Shown here piece by piece: positions 17,357 to 27,549 of a DNA stretch of 28,964 nucleotides; position 1 is the first letter of the stretch; the number at the start of each line of letters is the position of its first letter. A program made the translations under genes and the position numbers. Origin of the DNA: Paramacrobiotus metropolitanus (Eukaryota; Tardigrada; Eutardigrada; Parachela; Macrobiotidae); assembly GCF_019649055.1 (NCBI RefSeq), contig NW_026570613.1, positions 1-28,964 on the forward strand. Direction: 5' to 3'. The notes beneath the pieces are model-generated. The model did not search any database. It saw only the letters and a list, made by a program, of their open reading frames with translations, and was not told the DNA's origin.

Positions 17357-19585
17357 ATGGATGATTCCATGGAGACCCCGGAGCAGCTTCCCGTCTCAAC
17401 CGGGCTGCCTCGTACCACACCCCCATCGTCTCCGGAACGTGTGCGTTATCGTAAGAGTGGTAAACCGTTGACGTCTGATATCGGAGAGAGTGACTCGTCT
17501 TCCGATGAAGAGAGCGTAAGCATTCGACCACCGACCCCAGTCCGACAGCTGCCTCCCGAGCAGCATGTGCGCACGCCTTCACCTCCGCTGCCGTTTGATC
17601 CAGTGCATCGCGTTGAGTTTTCAGCGGGTGATGGTGTTCCTAAAATTGGTTTTAATGCTGCTGAATTTTCACACGAGTATGTGCTATAAAGTTAACAGTA
17701 TCTGGTGCAAATATTGATAACTACCTTAATTTTTATCTTTTAGTACCCAGATGGCTGCAATCAGACTGATGGGTGCGTGCATTTACGTTGGGCCAGAGGC
17801 AGAAGAACTGCACCTTGATCACCAGTCAGACGTGGCAGATAGCCGCGCCGAGCGGGAGGCGCACGATGATGAGTACGAGTTGGACGCCTTCACGGATCAT
17901 CCAGTTGAACCAAGCGCAGACCCGGACCGTGTTCCGCAGATCGGTGCTAGTGCCGACCCACGCGACCGCTCCACTCGCCGCCCGGATCCATCGCGCATTG
18001 TGACGAAACGGCTCGGTCGTGCTGCATTACGTGACAAGTATCGCCAAATGAACCCTGTAGAAGTTTTTCTGCCGCGGCTAGCATTCCAACGCGTTGTGCG
18101 TGTGCTCACCTGGACGAGGAATCCAGAAATGCGCATGCAAGTTGGAGCACTTGGTCTACTACAGGAAGTGGCCGAGCGCTTCGTAATCGAGTGCTTGACG
18201 AAAGGAGCAGCGTGTGCCGCACATGCCAAGCGGAAAACTTTGCGGCGTGAAGACACGGCTCTGGCACAGTATGCGCGGGGTGAAAACTGGCTGAATATTA
18301 AGGAATTTAACCCCCATGGCACGTTGGACCAGTTCCTAGAGTACCTGGAGGAACTACGGTTGGGACGTATTCCCGTGTCAGGTCCCAGTCCCGAGCGTTC
18401 TGCGTTGTCGGCTGCACTGCCCGTAGTGGTTCAACGTGCAGGAAAGCGTCCCATGGTGATGGAATCGTCTTCGGACGATGAGAGTGACACCCACGTGCAG
18501 GCACCACCGGCCCCGACTCAACGTAAGTACTGTTTTGTATTAAGTACTAATGTTATTTTTGAAGTTACTGTTATAGATAAACGTGGCGCCGGCTCCATCC
18601 GCGGGACCGCTATTCTTGGCAAGCGTGTTGCCGTACCTGTACGAGTGCTTCCACCGGCACCAGCGACTGCTGAACCTGAAGAAGCATCGGGACCAACCGG
18701 TAAGAAACGTATTTTACAATAATTATGTACATCTCTACATGTCCTTATGTTTAGCGGCAAATGCTCGCGGCTCCGTTGCTGCCAAAAGCAACTGGTTAAG
18801 CGCGCGTGAATTGTCGGGCATGAAGGTGCAGAGCACTCGGTCTCCCTTTACGAACATGGGAACTGCTGTATGCTCACGTGGAGGACGGCGTGGTCGAGCA
18901 CCACGTGGAATGCGTGGATCCCACAGTACACGACCAGCTCCACCAGCCCGTGCGCAGTCACCGAGTCCATCCCCAGCACGCTCTGTTCAACCAGGTACTG
19001 CTGTATGCTCACGTGGAGGACGGCGTGGTCGAGCACCACGTGGAATGCGTGGATCCCACAGTACACGACCAGCTTCACCAGCCTGTGCGCAGTCACCGAG
19101 TCCATCCCCAGCACGCTCTGTTCAACCAGGTACTGTATTTTCAATTCTTGTAATGGTGTGTGCTCGTACATAACGTTAAATTTTGGACTTTGTTTAGTTC
19201 GTCGTCGTGGCACGGGTGGCGCCAAGCGCATTTGCTTGGGACGTCCTAATGGAGTGAATCCGAGCCTGCCGGCTTCCGCACTTGCCCAAACAGCTCCTGG
19301 TACATACTACACAACTACAGTACTTAGCAAACATTTATCTGTATAACTGTGATTTTATGTATTTTAGCGCCACGAAGTGCAACCCCATGGCTGGATGCGC
19401 TGGGAGGACACAGTTCTGATATGGCATTTATGCGGGAGCGTGGACGTGATGTCGCTGTCGGTCCTGTTCAGCAGCCAGCGCCTCAACTGTTGGGTGGCTT
19501 TGTCGCACCGAATGGATGCGTTGTGCAGCGTCCGATTGTGGATATGCACCCGAACAAGAACCGTGGTGGCAGACGCAAGCTGTAG
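17357..19585 (+). CDS. Histone H3-fold protein with long acidic and basic extensions, six exons, about 638 aa
   Basis: Exons 17357-17676, 17744-18522, 18577-18699, 18755-19129, 19198-19299 and 19368-19585 join in one open frame through GT-AG introns (first phase 2, the other four phase 1). The N-terminus is Pro-rich and acidic (ESDSSSDEES). Residues about 212-288 align with histone H3 from the αN helix to the end of α3: LAFQRVVR, EMRMQ at loop 1, LLQEVAERF, CAAHAKRKT and LAQYARGE. By H3 numbering F67, Q68, R69, R72, R83, Q85, C110, H113, K115, R116, T118, D123 and R131 are kept, and loop 1 has H3, not CENP-A, length. No H3-like tail is present. After an acidic SSSDDESD follows a tail with a 45-residue duplication (RGG/RGR and SPSPSPARS) and a basic end NKNRGGRRKL. 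A nuclear, DNA- or nucleosome-binding role is inferred. Confidence 0.85.
18862..19131 (+). repeat. 135-bp in-frame tandem duplication in the histone-fold gene
   Basis: Two nearly identical 135-bp copies begin at 18862 and 18997 and encode 45 residues each (CSRGGRRGRAPRGMRGSHST ... SPSPSPARSVQPGT). Only a few substitutions separate them. The second copy ends at the donor of exon 4. Confidence 0.9.
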
Positions 19586-19977
19586 TGCAATGTACTTTAA
19601 AGAAATATTGTTCACACTTGTATTTATTATGTGTACATAATACTCGTATATTTGCAGGTACATACGTGGGTCGGAGCGTGGATATGCGGATTCATCATTG
19701 CTATTTGTTAATGCATCGGTTGTGGTCATGTCATGTGTTTTTGTTGTGCGCGTGGTGACAGGGATGATTTGTTGTTTTTAGTTATGCGAGCGGTACCGGG
19801 GTTAAATGTTGTATGCGTGGCACGGGGATGTTACTCTGGGATAAAATTGTTGCATGTAGCGAACATTGTTATTGCATATGATCCATTGCGGAAGTGGTAC
19901 GGGGTTCATCTTTCATGTTTTTGGTGACAAGGATAAAAGAGTGCAAATTTTTCATTAAAATTACTGTACTCGCCGCA
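19586..19977. other. Element right end, non-coding
   Basis: No gene is supported. A TTTGCAG acceptor-like site near 19657 and GT-rich sequence follow the stop of the histone-fold gene and may be 3' UTR. The AT content rises towards the terminal repeat. Confidence 0.4.
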
Positions 19978-20217
19978 TTTTTTCATTTATACTCGTATTT
20001 TTTAACTCGTTAATTAGAAAAATGAAAATTAACTATTGTTTCCACTAATGAATTACGTAACTTAATGAAATTAATGTAAATTACTGTACTCTATTGTTTA
20101 ATTTAGTTAAAAGTAATTATAAAGTTAATTATAGGCAGGTGGTACTGTATATACAGGCAGGTGGTACTGTACGGACCCCTGGGGTGTTCCTGGCAGTGGA
20201 TGTCTGTGTATTCTACT
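19978..20217 (-). repeat. Right terminal inverted repeat (240 bp)
   Basis: The reverse complement of 813-1052, ending ...TTCTACT. 230 outer bases match the left end by eye. Confidence 0.95.
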
Positions 20218-20222
20218 AGGAA
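20218..20222. repeat. Target site duplication, right copy (AGGAA)
   Basis: The direct repeat of 808-812, touching the end of the right terminal repeat. Confidence 0.75.
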
Positions 20223-20334
20223 TAGTGTTAATCTAGCCACCGACAAGAATGTCCGAATGCCGGCATATAACAGACACGTACCGGAGACGCCTATCGATTC
20301 TACTATGAATTACCTGCGGTGTTATAACTTGTAG

Positions 20335-21026
20335 ATGGGCCGCAACGACATGCAAACGTGACAACACAAAGCCGTCAGCCGCTAACCGGCGCCTAATACT
20401 GGGCGATGTCTTGTTCCTTATCCGCTTTCCGCTCTTTTCCAGCGCCCAGCTCGCTGCTGGTCCTATTAAGGTTGGAAACTGGTCCTTAACCTAGCATTTC
20501 TTTGTGCACCGGAATGACTTAAGAAATGTTTTCGCGGCAGAACGGTCTTCTGAACGAAACTGAGCTGTTGAGCGAGTTGATGTTCCACAATGGTGGAGCG
20601 CCATCGCAGCTGGTCTTTTCCACGGAGCGTCGCCACGATGCTGTGAGGCGCAGCGGGTTGCAGATAGGAGAGGAAGTGTTCGTGCAAAGCCCGGCCGGCT
20701 ACTGGTTCCATCCAGCCAAAATCACCGGTAATCGCGCTTCGCATCTGGTCTTTACTTGGAGCTACAGTGGAGCCGAAGGGACTGCAGCGCCCAGTAAAAT
20801 TCTGCGGGCTGCGGAGATCCTGAAGAACGGCCAGCCCGTGCATGCGCTGGTGGAGAAAGGCTACTACCGCTATGCGGTGTACGTGATGGTCATGCTGGAC
20901 GGCAGGCACTGCGTCCATTGCAATAAGTCCGACGTGATTGTGCGTTTTGAAGAACTGATGATACAGACCGCGGCCAGCCATGTGCTGAAAAGGAGACAGG
21001 TGACAGCGGCAGCGGCAAACGAATGA
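20335..21026 (+). pseudogene. BTBD-like BTB-BACK gene, 3' part (two exons) after the Polinton
   Basis: Exon 20335-20470 (acceptor TTGTAG, donor GT 20471) continues the BACK region: WAATTCKRDN then LFLIRFPLFSSAQLAAGPIK, matching the IRFP...FANGPAQS pattern of BTBD proteins. Its phase fits the exon ending at 713. Exon 20541-21026 (acceptor CGGCAG) begins NGLLNETELL and carries a C-terminal region with VFVQSPAGYWFHPAKITG and SGAEGTAAPSKILRAAEIL, which looks like a Tudor/agenet-type β-barrel segment. This second half is undamaged. Without the element the intron would be only about 216 bp, so the insertion did not itself break an exon. Confidence 0.75.
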
Positions 21027-21945
21027 TGGCGGATATGGGAATGCTGATGTCTAGTGTTGGATACCTGTTGCCTTACCGGATGAATCGTCCCTATTATTGT
21101 AGCTTATTTTTGTAGCTTTTCGATAAATGATAATTATGTTGCCATGCACATAATTCTGGCGACAATGAAAAATGGCTTAAAATTTATAAAATTGACCAGA
21201 ACGGAGTCGCAGTGTTAATTAACATCGAACCGGTGCCGGAGTGATAATTATGGCTCTACCACGCTGTGAAATGTAGAATGGGCCTTAGAAAATTCCGTGA
21301 ATTGGTGACAAACCACTTTTGCGAAAGCGAAACACTTAGTACAGTAGACCGGAAGCTGATCGAATACTGTACATATGCCACAAAAATAGGATAATACGTT
21401 TTCAAGTGTGCCTATGCGTTAATTTTTTCCCCAACTGGAGCTGTTGAAATCACCGCTTCCTCATAGTGCTAGGTAGCTTCCGGTCAGGTGTGGTCCGCTG
21501 CGCGACTCCGCCCTCTCCTTCGACCAGCGCTGAGCGCACGCCCATACGCCGTTTGCCGTATCTTGATGGTGGTTGCAGGCATGGATCAGGTTGCTTTATC
21601 GAAGGCACGGCAATGCTGCACAGGAACAGGGAGAAAATCGTGACACTGAAAAAGGGTAAGCCACATTATCTAATGTTCTTATCTTAACGCAGCTAAGACA
21701 GAAGCGAGCGCTACTTCAGCTAAAAATAGCCTGTCTCAGTAGTGACATAATGGAGGATAATAAATCATTATGGTGTCTTCCATTTTTGCATGCTACGTTA
21801 GCTGTCTTGGAAACAACGATGAAGAAACGAGTAGATGCATAATATAAAACTGCTGAATTTTAGATATGGCCATCCGCATATCACTTGAATTTCATGGCAT
21901 ATTATCTTCATAAAAATAGTAAAGAGCGGCAGTATTCTAGTGATC
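21027..21945. other. Host intergenic region; possible Hint-like coding fragment
   Basis: Mostly nothing is recognised. Near 21590-21655 the plus strand reads GSGCFIEGTAMLHRN then REKIVTLKKGK followed by a GTAAG donor. This resembles the start of a Hint (Hedgehog/intein) domain with Cys-Phe and Gly-Thr in place. It is short and unsupported by any downstream part. Confidence 0.25.
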
Positions 21946-23527
21946 ATGTCCGCAAATTCTTCAACATCCACAAGGGAACGATCCGCACTGCTGCTGGCCA
22001 GCAGCATAAAGCGCTCCCTGGGCAGTGGCGAGCTCAGCGACGTGCAGTTTACCATCGGATTACAGTTCGGGCAACCGAAATATTTCCGTGCGCATAAGTA
22101 AGTACTGCTGGCAGTTTGTGGTGAAATCAATCGCTAAGGTGTGTTCCGTAACTTCCGTTCTGCAGGTACAGTATGTTCTGTGTCTGCGCAGCTCCGTGTT
22201 TTGCGCCATGTTCTACGGGAAGTTAGCAGAACGATCAGATCACGATATCGATATTCCGGATATCATCCCCGATGCGTTTGACAATATGCTGAGGTAAAAG
22301 CGGCTGTGTTGATGGCGCTGTGCGTCACTAAATTTGTGCAGGTTCACTGGGTTGATTGCAGTTTCCTCTACACTGACAATGTGGACAATTTGGACATGGA
22401 CAACGTCATCCAGACTTTAATGTGCGCGGACAAGTACGATCTCCCGTTGTTGGTGGATATATGCTGCGATTTTATCCGCGCCCAGCTCTGCGTCGACAAC
22501 TGCCTGGCCCTCTTGAACAATGTTCGTTAAAGTGACAGCATCTGCGATCCTCGTAATTTTTATCAAAACATCGGCTGTTGTAGGCAGTTGGTCTCCGTGC
22601 CGACGTGATTGTCGAACCTTGCTTGGATTTCATCGACCGGAACGCTGACGCTGTCCTTCTGTCCGAACGTTTTGCGGCCGTTGATCAAAAGACGGTCGTG
22701 ATGATTTTGCGGCGGGACACGCTGTCCGCTGCAGAAAATAATGTCTACTTGGCTGTTGAGAAGTACTGCACATTTTGAACTTGCAGATCATGGCAACTTA
22801 ACAGTCTTGTTACAGATGGGCGCTGGAAGCCTGCAAGACCAACAACATAGACCCGTCTGGCGCAAATCGACGTCAGATGCTGCGTTCACGTTCGGTTTCC
22901 GCTGCTCAGCAACACGCAATTGGCTGATGGGCCCATCAAGGTCAGCTAAAACAATATCTTATTCAAGTGCAGTTTTCGTTAAGCATGTATGTGGCCTTCA
23001 TATGTGGCGATTAATTGCATAGTGGTTTACTGCTGCAATCCGAGGCGCAAGACCTTTTTCAGTACCGATTCGCCACGGTGAAGCCTTCGCTGCCATTTTC
23101 CACGCAACCGCGTCAAGAATTCGTTGCGCATATCGAAGAGGTCGTTTTCAGAAATAACGAGCGAGTTTTTGCCAGGGATAGCGCGCTCGCGATGATATGG
23201 TTCCCAGCGGAAATCATCGGGCGTCAGCCGACGGAGTTGCAGTACCAGTGGCGCAGTTTTGCTCGCAATGGCACTGGCACGGTAGCAGAGGCAGCAGCAG
23301 GGGCAACGATTTTACGTATGTCCGATATCTTGAAGCCTGGCCAAGTGTTGTTGGCGCTGACTGAATGTCTGATGTACGCTACGTACCGCCGGGCAGACGG
23401 AAACCTGCATGTTGTAGAGCACAAAGGTCGCGAGTACACGATCAGCTTCGACTGTCTGCTGCTGGAACACGATGAGATACCACAAGATATCCCCTCAGTT
23501 TCCCGTTTTCTCGTTAAACCTTTTTAA
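21946..23527 (+). pseudogene. Second BTBD-like BTB-BACK gene copy, damaged
   Basis: Exons read as 21946-22097, about 22171-22293, 22362-22521, 22584-22762, 22816-22940 and 23021-23527. The N-terminus gives a BTB domain (LSDVQFTIGLQF, KYFRAHK, YVLCLRSSVFCAMFYGKLAE, then TDNVDNLDMDNVIQTLMCADKYDLPLLV), followed by BACK (EPCLDFIDRNADAVLLSERF), VRFPLLSNTQLADGPIK and SGLLLQSEAQDLF. The C-terminal exon has WFPAEIIGRQPTELQYQW, a possible Tudor/agenet-like unit. Damage: the exon 1/2 boundary does not join in frame with a normal acceptor; exon 22816-22940 is 11 bp shorter than its counterpart, breaking the frame; and the last exon lacks a normal AG at the expected place (CAT instead of CAG). Same orientation as the interrupted copy, hence a tandem pair. 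Confidence 0.7.
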
Positions 23528-24308
23528 TTATTGTCACCCTTTTCTGTACTGTACATGTAATGCTAGTTTAAGTTTAGCAACGTATCGTTACCGAATTATG
23601 CCCAGATCCTTTTAGATGAACGTACAAACTTTTTCATTGCAGACGGCTCATTTCATTTATCGGTTTATTTCCACCGTTCATTTCGATAAGTGTTAACACT
23701 TTAGTTTATGATTCCTTGATATTACTGTTGCGATGTAGCTTTATGGGTCATGTCGGGCCTCGCAATGATTTTCAGATGCCACCAACTGGAAATCTTGGAA
23801 GAAGCCGACAGAGCGGTCGATCGGATCGAGCGCGATATATAAAACCGAGTTACGAACAGCGACTAAGATAAAAGTGTACAGTAGAAAAACACTACATGTA
23901 CACTCTTACAGGCAAATTTTTGGTTTAAAATGGTAACTAACACACGGCATGCACGCTCTTTTAAAATTTATGCTTCAGTATCGCGTAAAACGATTTTTCG
24001 CGGCAATGCGTCAACCGTGTTGGTTTATTGTACGGCAGGCAGGTAACCCATTAAAAGGCAAGGATCGAGATCTAGCCTGGGAATTTAAACCTGGCTAAAT
24101 AACAGGAATCATAATGAAATTAAAGCAAAAGCCACAAAACAAGAGAAGTACTAAGAAAAGAAAGGCGTCAATTAATAGTAACATGCTTCAGTGCATTACG
24201 AAAAACAGCAAGCGAACTGCTATTAAGAATGTCGCTTCCGGCCTCGGTTAGCTGGCTCATAACGTTGTTCAGCCTCCACGCCAACGTGGACTTCCCCGTC
24301 CTTGTCCT
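23528..24308. other. Intergenic, nothing recognised
   Basis: 780 bp with no coding or repeat signal that I can support. Confidence 0.4.
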
Positions 24309-24560
24309 TCACTGTCCTTCGATGAAGGTCCTGTTCCCGCTTCGAAGGCTGTACGGTTTGGAATCGTGTTTTACGACGATCATTTCGGTGAGGTAACGGG
24401 GCACTTGGAACTTCTCCGGGTGCAGAATTTTATAAAGCCAAGTTGCTTCCTGGTGTTTCCATCGCTTAAACAGTGGCGTTATCTCGTATTGCTTCATCAG
24501 GTCGGTGGTGGACACTTCGGCATAGTTGGCAATAGCTCGAATGGCTTTTCTTTTCTCGAA
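24309..24560 (-). pseudogene. Fragment of a non-LTR retrotransposon reverse transcriptase C-terminus
   Basis: Minus-strand reading from about 24560: EKRKAIRAIANYAEV, TTDLMKQYEITPLFKRWKHQ, WLYKILHPE, then PYSLRSGN. The order 'KRAIR-I ... Y ... PLFK ... LYK ... YxLRS' is the usual tail after the palm/thumb of LINE-type reverse transcriptases. Only this tail is present, about 70-85 residues; upstream is a T-run and stops. A relic insertion. Confidence 0.5.
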
Positions 24561-25400
24561 TGGTCAAATGCATGTCCGAATGCGGGAAGGACAGTAGTAT
24601 CTGGTTTTTTTGATTTTGTTTTTTTTTAATAGTAACGTGATGCAACAATCAGCAACAATATTCTACCTGCCGCTTCAGTTGTTGCAGATAAGAATAATGA
24701 AAAGAATAAGAAATGGAAACGTTTGGCTAAGAATAAAACTGTTAACAGTTATCTAGCTGCATGCATGAGCTGGTTAAAAGCAACAGGTTGCAGAAGTCTT
24801 GCCGCCTCCTGAATGACAGTAAGACAAGTACGTAACTTCCGGCCAGTACTACAGGTAACGAACATTTTCATGCGCTACTCCGCAGCTTTATCGCCGCACA
24901 TGGCAGCCACCATTGGGAGCTTGTAGAATTACAGATCGTGCAACTCAGCACCTGCCAGCTGGATAAGATTTCCCGAGTTTTGCATGTCAGAGATGACACA
25001 GAGGCAGATGGAAAATGGGGCAAATATCGCCTTTATTGGTACAATAAAGCAACAACAACAACACAAAAACCAACAGAAAACCCAATGCGGGAAAAGCTGG
25101 AAAAAGTGCCTGCAGTGCGCTGGTGAGGAATCGTGATTAATGATTCCGCGTGCTGCGGGTATGCAACAGCTGATGCGGCAAAGCATGGAATCGCCCGTAG
25201 GCGCAGGGCTCCACCCCCAAGAGTGCAGAGAAATGCGCTGATTGGTCAGCGTGGACAAAGTATACGCTGAGTAAGCAGCGTAATAGCGCGGCACGAATGG
25301 AGTAGCCATGTGCGGGCGGGCGACAGAGCAAAGCCACAAGAGGTGTCTACCGCCTCGAGTGAGCGGTCTCTGACATGCCTCTGGGCGGGAGTGGGAGCTC
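24561..25400. other. Intergenic, nothing recognised
   Basis: Several ORFs overlap here in both strands, but none has a recognisable motif or consistent composition. No tRNA cloverleaf was found by eye. Confidence 0.35.
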
Positions 25401-26540
25401 CTGCGAGCACCTTCCGACTCTGCCCCTGGCCAACCCGGTAGGGTGCCAGGATCCGATACCCGGTAGGGCCGGATGCCACTTGGTCTCTAAACCCGGTAGG
25501 GTCGCTTCCTCCAGACCCGCGGTGCAGTGCACCGAACGGCCGAAATCTGGAGTGCACTCTGGTTGCTGGGGGTTCCAGTGTGGTTGAAGGCTTGGTTGGT
25601 CGAACAAGTAAAAAAAAATAAAGGTTATAAGGCTCGTAGGTTAAACATCGAAATAAAAAGATCACAATTCCGGTGAGAATTAAAGAAAGTAAGATCATAG
25701 TTAGAGATCCCAAAGCCAATTCCTTTGGTTAAATGGCTAAATAAAAACATTAATTCTTTGGTTAATAAAGTCTAGAAAAACCAGGTTTGGTTAAAAAACT
25801 AGACGTAAAATGGCTTATTCCGACTAGGTTTACCACAGGGCCAATCTTGTCCACACGGGTCCTAGTCAACGGTCCGCTTAATCCGTTAGGATTGGTCTGG
25901 TCCTGTAGATCCGGGGCGACGGTTCCCAGGGATGTCCACAGGGGTCCAGTGGAGTAAATCCAGCGGTGCGGTATAAGGAAGGCACGGTTGCATGCGCAAG
26001 GACAGGTTGTCCCCTTCCTGGTTTAAGTATGGTGGACCAAGCCCGGTTGGGCTGTCCATATAGGGCCAGAGTAATGCCTCTGGACAGGAGAGGTGTTCCT
26101 GTGACCAAAATAGTATGCTTGGACCCATTCCGTTAGGATGGCCATGCTTTGGTCTGACATGCCTCTGTTGGACCTGACCCGTTAGGGTTGTCCCAGGTGT
26201 GGCGGGATTGGGAGTCCTGTCGGATTCCTTCCCGTGGCCAAAGTTGGTGCTTTGGACCAGTCCCGTTAAGGTGGTCCCTTTTGGTCGGGTTTGGCCCTTC
26301 ATGCTGGTTTGGTCGTGCACCTCGGGCCAAAAATCTTCTAAGTCCAGGAGGGCCATAATGGAAAAATTTTCTAAGTCCCAGGACCGAGGTGGTGTGATGG
26401 ACCAAACCCGTTGGGGCGGTCCAAACTCGGTCTCTGACATGCTCTGGGCCGGGATACGAGGTTCTATTGTGATATGGCTCACCTCCGGCTGGTGTGGGAC
26501 GTTTGGGTCCTGTATAACAGGTTTTGGCTCTCCGGTGTGG
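25400..26540. repeat. GC-rich region with degenerate CCCGTTAGGGTGGTCC-type repeats
   Basis: Variants of a 14-16-bp word (CCCGGTAGGGT, CCCGTTAGGGTTGTCC, TCCGTTAGGATGG, CCCGTTAAGGTGGTCC, CCCGTTGGGGCGGTCC) recur at about 25434, 25458, 25490, 25880, 26035, 26125, 26178, 26262 and 26405, each often near GGACC or GGTCC. The long minus-strand ORFs across this tract follow from the repeats and are not supported as genes. Confidence 0.55.
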
Positions 26541-26769
26541 ACTTAGTCGTTTTTTGATGAGCCACGTCGTTGGACGGGCCAAAAGACTTAGTCGATTTTT
26601 GGTGGGCCACGTCGTTGGACGGGCCAAAAGACTTAGTCTTTTTCGACGGTCCAAAATTGATGGCGGGCCAAATGGACTTAGTCGCTTTTTCGACGGTCCA
26701 AAGTGTATGGCGAGCCAAAAGGACTTGGTCGTTTTTTCGACGGTCCAAGGTGTATGGCGGGCCAAAGGT
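26541..26769. repeat. 45-bp tandem repeat, five copies
   Basis: Units start at 26541, 26586, 26631, 26676 and 26723 with ACTTRGTCG, a T-run, then CGACGGTCC or GAGCCACGTCG, and end in GGCGGGCCAAA. The period is 45 bp (last interval 47). Copies 1-2 and 3-5 form two subtypes. Confidence 0.8.
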
Positions 26770-27549
26770 CCGTTCACTGGCCGGGCCATGATGAGTTAGC
26801 TACCATGTCCGATGAGTCAGGTAGGTTTCCCTGAGACCGTGGCCATAACAAAATTAAGTGGCGTCTGACGAAAACATCAGGTTAGCCGGGCCAAACTCCA
26901 AAAAATTAAGTTGTGGGCGCCGGTAGGCGTTTTCCACAAAGGAGTCGGTCTGCTGACTAGAAGCATCCTCTTTTGGCCTGCGGCGGTGCATCTTTTAGAT
27001 GGGCCTCTGGGCGGTCCGTGGTGAGGATGGACATGGCATGCAAAATGGGTATACCACAACTTCTAGGCTCCTGAACTCACTTGTCCCAGTTGCCTGGTAT
27101 GACAACTAGACTCGTGAGCCATCTATGGTCGGTTAGACGCATAGTGGGCCTGGTCCAACTTCTATGGGCCAGGACTTGGCCTTGGCTTGTCGCAACTTGT
27201 ATGCGGGCCAGGCTGATCCACGGCTTGTCGCAACTTCTATGCGGGTCCGTCGCCACATTCTGGGCGCTGGATCCTTTCCATGCCGGTGAACTTAGGCGTT
27301 GTGCCAAGTTCGGTCCGGTGGACTCCGTCGGATGGTCTGGGATGGCCGAGCCAAATTCATGGTCCCAGCCGCTAAGCCAGAGCCTATCCGGGGAATCCGG
27401 TTAAGATCCAGGGATTTAGGTCCGGTGAGGTAGACGGTACATGGCCGTAAGCCACGTTTGTCGGGCGAGGGTAACAACCGTTAGATTGCACCCATCATGG
27501 TATTCAAGTCCGATCCAGCTAATGTTGGTCCCTGTTTAGGGCCAACATG
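26770..27549. repeat. GC-rich degenerate repeat tract
   Basis: Continues the style of the preceding tract. A 38-bp unit GGCTTGTCGCAACTTSTATGCGGG is repeated at 27184 and 27222. No gene is recognised. Confidence 0.4.

Larger units (their letters stand above)
813..20217 (+). mobile_element. Polinton/Maverick (adintovirus-like) DNA element, full length
   Basis: A self-synthesising DNA transposon or integrated virus bounded by 240-bp terminal inverted repeats and flanked by AGGAA. It carries the hallmark Polinton set: protein-primed family B polymerase, rve integrase with chromodomain-like tail, double jelly-roll major capsid, adenain-like cysteine protease and A32/FtsK-HerA-type packaging ATPase, plus several Polinton-typical small proteins. 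The element ends are AG...CT as expected. It sits in an intron of a BTBD-like host gene. It also carries an LRR membrane protein and a histone-H3-fold protein that are not part of the usual Polinton core. Presence of capsid, protease and ATPase genes suggests virion-forming ancestry. Present competence is doubtful because five core genes show frame changes. Confidence 0.95.

Noticed and set aside
17751-18722. CENP-A-type identity for the histone-fold domain
   Set aside because: Loop 1 between VR and LQE is 19 residues as in canonical H3, not two longer as in CENP-A, so a centromeric variant is not specifically supported.
18848-19346. Alternative-frame and antisense ORFs over the 135-bp duplication
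   Set aside because: They are shadows of the duplicated GC-rich module; only the spliced frame stays open across all six exons.
25300-25610. Possible tRNA or small RNA in the GC-rich start of the repeat tract
   Set aside because: No cloverleaf arms or A/B box pair could be assembled by eye.
26133-26789. Minus-strand ORF of 218 codons with repeated KRLSLLARPTTW-like units
   Set aside because: A 45-bp repeat has a length divisible by three, so it keeps any frame open; composition is repeat-driven and plus-strand ORFs exist as well.
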